Positions 56,796 to 64,000 of a DNA stretch of 64,000 nucleotides are shown piece after piece. Position numbers and translations under genes: made by a program. The DNA comes from Erythroxylum novogranatense (lineage: Eukaryota > Streptophyta > Magnoliopsida > Malpighiales > Erythroxylaceae). Where the stretch lies: NCBI GenBank assembly GCA_029891385.1, contig CM057226.1, positions 88,854,977 to 88,918,976 of the forward strand, written 5' to 3'. The notes under the pieces are model-generated. The model saw only the letters and a list, made by a program, of their open reading frames with translations. It was not told the DNA's origin and made no database searches. The first letter of the stretch is position 1; each line of letters opens with the position of its first letter.

Positions 56796-57075
56796 ACCGA
56801 TTTTCTTGACTTTTTGTTCTTCCGTCACATCTGTTTTTCATATTGACAAGTTTTATAATATCTATTCCACGACAGGATTTAGGGATGTTTTAGTGAATGC
56901 ATGTATGACCGTTTGATCAATAATTTAACTAAGTTGTTGCGGTAGGGAATGAGTTTTTGACTATGTATGAAAGAAAAGGAGATCTAATTATTTTTAGTAT
57001 ATTTGACTTTGATAGCTGCTACCTTTTTATGGAATTAGTAAATATTGTTTCTAACTAATTTTTTATTTTGCAGTT
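56796..57075. other. Spacer, probable left side of the hAT-like element
   Basis: ACGACAGGATTTAGGG near 56868 may be a worn end of the transposon whose right end is at 59513, but the similarity to that end is weak. No gene here. Confidence 0.3.
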
Positions 57076-59395
57076 ATGAAAAAATACTTTAAAAAATTAA
57101 GACCGACTGTTCAGTCATCATCGTTTGATTTAAATCAAAATGTTAATAAAGCACCTCCAGCATCGAAGGAGGTTATTATTGAAGAACTAATGATTGTCCA
57201 ATCCAGGATTGAGACCTAATATAATGGAGTATCCTCCTGAAAAACGAGATCAGGTGTGTAGAGATTATTTATTAAAAGGTCCTTGTCAACCTCGAAATCA
57301 TAAATTTCCTTAAACCATGGATGGAGATCATAAGCGGAGATTTATTGTATCTTGGTTTGATGATTTCAAGGATTGGTTGAAATATAGTATGGAAAAAGAT
57401 GCTGCATATTACTTATATTGTTATCTTTTTTCGGCTGATCGTGAAAGAAAACATACTAATTTTGTATCTGAAGGTTTTAGTGCTTGGCGAAAGAAAACAA
57501 GATTAAAAGAACATGTAGGAAATTATGACTCTAATCATAATAAATGTCAAATTGCTTGTGAAAATTTAATGAACCAATCCTAATCTATTGAGTCAACTTT
57601 TTCAAGGCAATCAGAGAAATCAAAAATTGAAAATCGGTGTAGGCTAAATGCATCAATAAGATGTCTTCGTTATCTCTTAATGCAAGGGTTGCCTTTTCGG
57701 GGGAATGATGAGTCTGAGAATTCAATAAACCAAGGAAATTTTCTAGAATTACTAAAATTCATAGCTTCTAATAATGAAGAAATTAGGAATGTTGTTCTAG
57801 GGAATACTCCTGAAAATCTCAAACTTACATCACCCGATATTCAACATGATATCATTAATGCAGCTACATTTGAGACAACAAAGGCCATTATTTTAGATAT
57901 AGGTGATGATTTATTCTCTATTTTAGTGCATGAATGTCGAGATGTGTCAGTAGAAGAGCAAATGGGAGTCGCCATTCAGTATGTTAATAGTTTTGCATAT
58001 GTCATTGAAAGATTTCTTGGTCTTATGCATGTACGTGACACAATTGTAACTTCACTTTTAAAAGTTATCAAGTCATTATTCTCTAACTATGGCTTGAGTA
58101 TTGCTAGCTTGAGAGGTCAAGGCTATGACGGAGCTAGTAATATGCGAGGTGAATTTTATGGTCTTAAAAGTCTAATTTTGAAGGAAAATTCTTATGCTTA
58201 CTACATCCATTGTTTGCACATCAACTTCAGCTTACACTTGTTGTTGTTAAAAAGCATTTAAATGTATGTTCCTTTTTTAATACTATTACTCATTTGTGCA
58301 ATGTTATTGGAGGATCTTGTAAGCGTAAGGATATGCTTCGAAAAAAAAAAATGGAGAAAGTGATAGCAGGAATTTCACAAGGGGTGATAGAAACTAGGCA
58401 ATGGTTGAATCGAGAAATGACATTGAAAAGACTTGGAGATACTCGTTGGGGTTCTCATTTTGGTACGCTCATTAATTTGCTACATTTATTTTCTTCTGCC
58501 ATTGAGGTTCTTGAGTTTTTTGGAGAAAATGAGAATGATGATTCACAAAGGGCTAAAGCTATTAATTTAATCGATATTATGCTTCGCTTTGAATCACAAA
58601 TGGGTTATCTCAAGTTTTACAGAAAAAAAAGATCAAAATATAGTGAATGCAATGCATTTGGTTAAAGTCTCAAAATGTCATTTGAAACAAGTTAAAGATG
58701 ATGGCTGGGAGTCTTTATTGAAACAAGTCGTTGACTTTTGTAGTGAAAATAATGTAAGTGTGATAGATATGCAAGATATGTTTATAGTTAGAAGGAGATC
58801 AAGGCGTAGAAGTGAAGACATGACGAATCTTCATCACTATCGTGTTGAGCTTTTCTATTCTGTGATTGACATGCAACTTCAAGAACTTAACAATCGATTT
58901 GATGAATTCAATACAAGTTTGCTTTTATGTATGACATGTCTTGATCCTAAAGACTCCTTTTCTACATTTGACAAAGACAAATTGATTGAACTTGCAAAAT
59001 TCTATCCATCAGAGTTTCCTCCTATTGCTTTAATTGAACTTGAATGTCAACTTGGGAATTTTATCATTGATGTACGTATGGATAAGAATTTCTCTGAATT
59101 GAGTGGAATTGGAGACCTTGCTAAGAGAATGGTGGCTACAAGAAAGCATCATGTATTCCCTTTGGTTTATTTGTTAGTCAAATTGTCATTACTTTTACCA
59201 GTTGCTACAGCCACAGTGGAAAGAGCTTTCTCCGCAATGAAAATTATCAAGAGTTCACTTCGTAATAAAGTGAGAGATGACCTATTGAATGATTGTTTAG
59301 TGTGTTATATTGAAAGAGATGTATTTGCAAATATTGACAATGATCTTGTTATGAAAAGATTTCAATCTATGAAAAGTAGGCTAGGATCATTGTAA
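57076..59395 (+). pseudogene. hAT-like transposase, TTF zinc finger / ZMYM1-like class
   Basis: It starts MKKYFKKL and passes through a TTF-type region (EYPPEKRDQV, YLLKGPCQPRNHKFP, YYLYCYLFSADRE, FVSEGFSAWRKK). The DUF4371 core follows (LPFRGNDESENS, FLELLKFIASNN, IILDIGDDLFSILVHECRDV, GQGYDGASNMRGE). It ends with the hAT dimerisation domain (LLPVATATVERAFSAMKIIK, SLRNKVRDDLLNDCL) and a natural stop at 59395. Stops and frame changes near 57220, 57315, 57583, 58260 and 58650 break it. The family is widespread in plants, mostly as dead copies. No introns are needed. The C-terminal third is a clean 268-codon frame. Confidence 0.9.
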
Positions 59396-59496
59396 TTTTA
59401 ACTATTTTATATTCTTAATAAAACTTTTTTTTATTTAGTTTTGATATGAAAATTTTTGTGAAATTTATATTTTATTTGGGTCCTCCTATCTTAAAT

Positions 59497-59513
59497 TCCT
59501 AGCTCCGTCATTG
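59497..59513. repeat. Right terminal repeat of the TTF/hAT-like element
   Basis: CCTAGCTCCGTCATTG, about 115 bases after the transposase stop, read on the other strand as CAATGACGGAGCTAGG, resembles the CAG..GGCGGAGCTAGGA termini of this class. The left partner was not found with confidence, so the target duplication is untested. Confidence 0.55.
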
Positions 59514-62500
59514 CATAGCAAGATATTTCCTCAACAACGTCTTACAAAGATATAAGGTATCTTCCGATGCTTCATATGTACCTTATTAAAGGAATTATAC
59601 TTTATGAGATATATAGGAGCAAGGGGAGTAAGAGAGTACATAATTAGGATCTTCCACCTTCAGAGTAAGCTAAGGGCATTAAATATTTATTTTCTTAATG
59701 CTTGTATTATGCACCAAGCTCTAAATACTCTGTCATCACAGTTTGATATTCTAGCTACCACATATAATTCCTGGGAAGAAGTTTGGGACATAAATGTACT
59801 AATCACCTATTATGTTACTAAAGAAAAGAAGATGAAGAATACAACTCATGTAGCCTTAATAGCAACCAACGGGAAGGTAAAGATAAAGCCATGTAAATTT
59901 AAAGGTAAGAAACCTAAATTTCCTCCATATGTAGATATTGGTCAATCTATTGTTAGAAGAAGTCTTGTAGATGTTATAAAGACTGTAAGCCTGAGGTGTT
60001 TCTTCTGTAAAAAGAAACATAAGAAGCTGGAATGTCATAAATATAAAACATGGAAAGAAAGGTAAGAGCTATCGTGTAACTCTTTGACTTATATGATACG
60101 TGAGTCTAATCTTGTTAAGTTCTAGGTGGCTAGATAGTAAAGCCTCTAATCATATTGCTTCCACAATAGAGGGATTCATATGAACAAGGAAGCAGAATAG
60201 GGATAAGGAAAAACTAATGGTGGCAAATAATGAAGAAGTTGATGTAATCTCTGTATAGGATATTTTTTTGAACCTTGATAAAGGGTTCAAGTTTGTATTA
60301 TATGACATGCTTTATATAATGTCTTTTAGACGAGATTTGATCTTTGCATTTGTTTTGGATAAATAAGGTTATAGTTTTGTAATTGAAAATTTCGTTATAA
60401 AGTTATCTTTCAATGCAAAATATATTAGTACTGCCTTTTTATTATATAGCTTATACATAATGTGTCTTACCTCTAATGAGATGTATGCTTCTTCATATAT
60501 TATTGAACAAGTCATTAGAAAGAGACCCCTAATAAAAGAGAAGTCATACATATTATGGTATAAAAGGTTAGGTCACATCTCAATAAATAGAGTAGACAAA
60601 TTGGTTAAGAATAACATTCCCTGAACTCTAGATTATAATGGCATAAAAATATATGATGACTATTGTAGGGGTAAGTTGACTAAAATAAAGAAAAAGAAGT
60701 CAACTCATTTTTCTAGCTTATTAGAGCTCATACATATAAATATATATGGACCTTATAAAGTTACATTGTGTAATTCAAGATATTTTCTAGCATTTATTGA
60801 TAACTATTCTTATTATGGGTATGTGTTCTTTCTCAAAGCAAAGTCTAAAAATTTTAAGAAATTCAAGATCTTTAAGGCTAAAGTTGGAAATTGGAATTAA
60901 GATTGTCAAATCTCATCGTCGAGGTGACTATTATAGCATAATAGGGTTTTAGGACATGAAAAAGGTTCATTTCCAAACATGTAGAATCATGTTGAATAGT
61001 AACTCAGTTCACTATGTTATGTAGTCTTGAGGAAAATGGTGTGGCTGAAAGGTTGAACTAATACAAAGACAGGAACACATCCCCATACAAACTAAGGTCT
61101 GGAGGTATAAGAGCTTCCTAAACCAGTTTAATTAAGAAGATCCATTAGAGTGATATAACCTACTATCTCTTCTAATTACACAATCTATTTAGGTGAACAA
61201 GACTATGATATTAGACATGTAGATCCAGTTACTTTTATGTAAGCTATTTCTAGACTTCATGCATATTTATGGTAAGATGTAATAAGGGATGAGATACAAT
61301 TCATAAAGCATAATAAGGTATGAGAGCTTTTATATTTACATCATAACTACAATCCTATCAGTTATAAATAGATTTATAAGACTAAAAAGGACTCTTAGGG
61401 TAAAGTTGAGCAATTTAAAGCCTGGTTAATTGTCAGATGGTTCACTTAGAGTGAAAAGATTAGATGTTACCTTTTCTCTTGTAATCTCTAAGGACGCATT
61501 TAAAGTGATTATTATAATAATGGCTCATTATGATATGGAGCTACATTGGATAGATGTCAAAACTACTTTCCCGAATTGAGACCTTTGTGAGAAGTTCTAT
61601 ATGGGACAATTTGAAGGATTTCAAGAATAAGATAAAGTTGATATGGTCTGTAAATTGAGAAAATCCATATATAGTTTGAACAAGCTTCCAGACAATAGTA
61701 CTTATAGTTTGATGATGTCATTACCTCATTTGCCTTTATGAAAAACAAAATTAAAAGATGCTTGTATTACAAGGCTAAAGGGAGGAAGGTCAATTTTATA
61801 CTTTTATATATAGATGATATCTTTCTTGCATTAAATGATTTGACCATACTGCATGAGATTAAACAACTTTTGGCTAAGCATTCTGACATGAAGAACCTTG
61901 GTGAGACATCTTGTGTCTTAGGTATTTAGATTCACTAAGATAGATCTTAAGGCTTGTTGGATATTCACATAGAGCATATATTGAGTGGGTGTTGCATAGG
62001 TTTCATATGACTGATTGTAACCCTATTGCAGAATTTGTCTCTCATGGTGAGAGATTTTCTTTGGCACAATGTCCAAAGAATGATACAAAAAGAGAGGATA
62101 AGAAAAGGTAACTTATTCTAACGCAGTAAGTAACATGATGTATGTCGAGTATGCATTAGATTGGATATTGAATTTATTGTTAGATTGCTGGGTGGATATA
62201 TGACTAATACAGTTATAAAATACCGAAATGCATTTAAATGATTTTTTAGATATATTAAAGGAACTACAAATTATATATTGGTATTCAAGAAAGTCAACAG
62301 TTTAGATCTCATAGGTTATACAAATTTAGATTTTGTTATGTCCTCAAATGATAAGAAGTCCACATTATGGTACATTTTTATGTTAGCAGATAATGCAGTA
62401 CTGTAAGAGAGTGTCAAGCAAACATTAATAACTTCCTCAACTATACATGTAGAGTGTGTGGTATGGTATGAGGCTACTTCACTAGTGGTTTAGCTCATGA

Positions 62501-62760
62501 ACTTAATTTTTGAGATGTCTGTAGTTGATTCAATTGTTAGACTCATACAGTTATTTTGTAATAATCTTTCTTCTATATTACTCAGTAACAATAATAATAA
62601 CATCATAAGTCTAAGCATTTGAAGGCAAATATATGACCATGAAGGAATTAATACAAAAAGGTGACATTGAGGTGGAGCATTTAGAGATTGAGCACATGCT
62701 TACTGATCCTCTGACTAAAGGACTTCAACTAGTTTTTTTTTAACAAGTGTATAGTATGGG
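59514..62760 (+). pseudogene. Ty1-copia element C gag-pol, heavily decayed
   Basis: The gag tail at 59604-60065 ends in a zinc-knuckle-like CFFCKKKHKKLECHKY. Protease remnant WLDSKASNHI (about 60127) has Lys where the DSGA active site expects Gly. GAG-pre-integrase LWYKRLGHISINRVDKLV and an integrase start (YFLAFIDNYSYYGYVFFLKA) run to 60900. Then come traces of RT (MELHWIDVKTTF, CKLRKSIYSLN, YIDDIFLALND at about 61809) and an RNase H tail (HMLTDPLTKGLQL, about 62695). Order protease-integrase-RT-RNase H makes it Ty1/copia. Dozens of stops show age. It begins mid-gag directly after the hAT-like terminus, which suggests that transposon inserted into it or that a deletion joined them. Confidence 0.85.
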
Positions 62761-63470
62761 TTTATTGAAGTCCTTAGACAATGTTAGTTAAGAATCGTTG
62801 TATTTTCTCTTGATACACTTGTACATATTTCATGCGTTATGACAGTATATTTTTATTCATATTGATGATCTTCTTTTTATTCTCAATCATATAGTTTCTT
62901 GTATACATTATCATAATATAAGTGAAAGTCTTAAGATCTGTGTCGATCTTAAGTATTTTAAAAGTCATCAGACATATATATATAGATTGACTTTAAGTCT
63001 ATGTCTTCAGGACACATACATATACATACAAAAATCTATAGATTTGATAAGATAAAAGGGATATAAGTATTTGATCTCATAAAGGTTTTCTTTGATACAG
63101 TTTTGCATTCAGTAAGAGAAAACAAATATCTCTTATTTAAAATAAAATTTGGATAAGTTAAGATTGACAAATGGAACAATGATACATTTTAGATTACACA
63201 GGTACAATTGTAATCTGTCACACTCCATTTTCTCATTTATGTTAATGAGATGTTAGATATGTATGATTGTATTGAATCTGTAATGCATATGATACATGCA
63301 TTTGATATTGTTCAGTATTGAAAGCCTTATAGGACCGAATAATGGATTTTTATTATCTTTGGATCAAATGTTTTAAATTGGTCGACCTTTACATTGATTT
63401 TACTTAACCACTTTTCCTATTTTTATTGTTTTTACAACTATTGTAATTAATATTTGTCCAAAGGGAAGAA
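62761..63470 (+). other. Copia element C 3' non-coding region
   Basis: 700 bases between the RNase H remnant and the LTR, with no ORF. It holds alternating AAGTCTATGTC/AAGATCTGTGTCGATCTTAAG-like words and ends in the polypurine-like CCAAAGGGAAGAA at 63458-63470. Confidence 0.6.
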
Positions 63471-64000
63471 TGTTAGTGATTTTAATTAGATAATAATTAA
63501 TTACAGATCATTTATAAATTTAGAGTTAAGAAAATTAAATTTGATCTAAAATAAAGATAATAAAGAAGCTCAATAAAGGATCTAATTGTTAGAGTAGTCT
63601 TTATAAAGGCAATTACCTTTAGCACTTTTGTACAATCTTTATTTTGATTAATAAAGTGAAAGGCAATTTTCATTAATTTGATATTCATTTATTTATAAAT
63701 TGATGACGTTCTTAAATCAAATTAATGAAGTCCATGATACAAAACACAGCATGAAGGAAATTATAATGAGATCATGATAATGAGATTTCTATAATGTGAA
63801 ATAATGTTAATATCTAAATTATCCTTAATCATAGGATTAATGAGACAGAACATTGTTAATCCAAATAGACTAGCACATGTTATATTCCTTGATTTGATCA
63901 AGCAATAGATCTCATAAACTGTAAGCATGAGATATTTAGAGTTAACATGTGGATGCTTACTAAGAGTAGTAAGTATATCGGATGACCCACTATGAAATTA
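63471..64000 (+). mobile_element. Start of the 3' LTR of copia element C
   Basis: TGTTAGTGATTTTAATTAGA begins right after the polypurine tract AAAGGGAAGAA. The LTR continues past the window end, so its length and target duplication cannot be checked. I did not find the matching 5' LTR upstream. Confidence 0.7.

Overview
This 64-kb window is nuclear DNA of a flowering plant, most likely a dicot. The signs are spliced GT-AG genes, a plant-only ABA-signalling kinase, a plant RPW8-type NLR, and a dense load of Athila, Ty1-copia, chromovirus-like and hAT elements. The sequence does not allow a species name. Only two host genes look intact: a helper-type NLR of the NRG1 class (41122-44782, + strand, 5 exons) and a subclass III SnRK2 protein kinase (54318-49133, - strand, 9 exons). 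They lie back to back in a relatively gene-like island at about 40.6-54.8 kb.

Left third (1-31.9 kb): a nest of transposable elements. An old Athila-type Ty3 element (partial 5' LTR 565-1415, tRNA-Asp-like primer site 1421-1438, decayed gag/pol, 3' LTR 30284-31938) is the outer shell. It was hit by a PIF/Harbinger-like element (1522-8027, TSD TAA), which was itself hit by a 5.5-kb hAT element (2325-7872, 8-bp TSD GGATTTAG, broken transposase, about 1.5 kb of pentanucleotide repeat). In its integrase region the Athila carries a 15-kb compound insertion (12855-27929, 6-bp TSD ATTGGT). This is made of an inverted copia element, a second copia element in the opposite orientation, a truncated chromovirus-type LTR, and a 3.8-kb solo LTR (TSD CTTAT).

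Middle (32-40.6 kb): a 33-bp minisatellite, a small foldback element, a 4.4-kb solo LTR (TSD TTATT) containing a cluster of palindromes, and AT-rich DNA with a second palindrome cluster. I recognise no genes here.

Gene island (40.6-54.8 kb): the NRG1-class NLR, two MITE-like elements, then the SnRK2 gene. Intron 6 of SnRK2 holds a compact LTR element with an intact gag ORF and no pol (TR-GAG type), in the same orientation as the gene and only a few bases from the splice donor. Two CACGTG G-boxes lie upstream of the kinase.

Right end (54.8-64 kb): a short ankyrin-repeat gene fragment, a decayed hAT transposase of the TTF-zinc-finger (ZMYM1-like) class, and a decayed Ty1-copia element whose 3' LTR begins at 63471 and runs out of the window.

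I found no prokaryotic-type system, CRISPR array or clear RNA gene. The points most worth checking are the TR-GAG insertion at the SnRK2 splice donor, the non-canonical MHD-position motif of the NLR, the 31-bp patch of integrase sequence inside a copia LTR, and the palindrome clusters.
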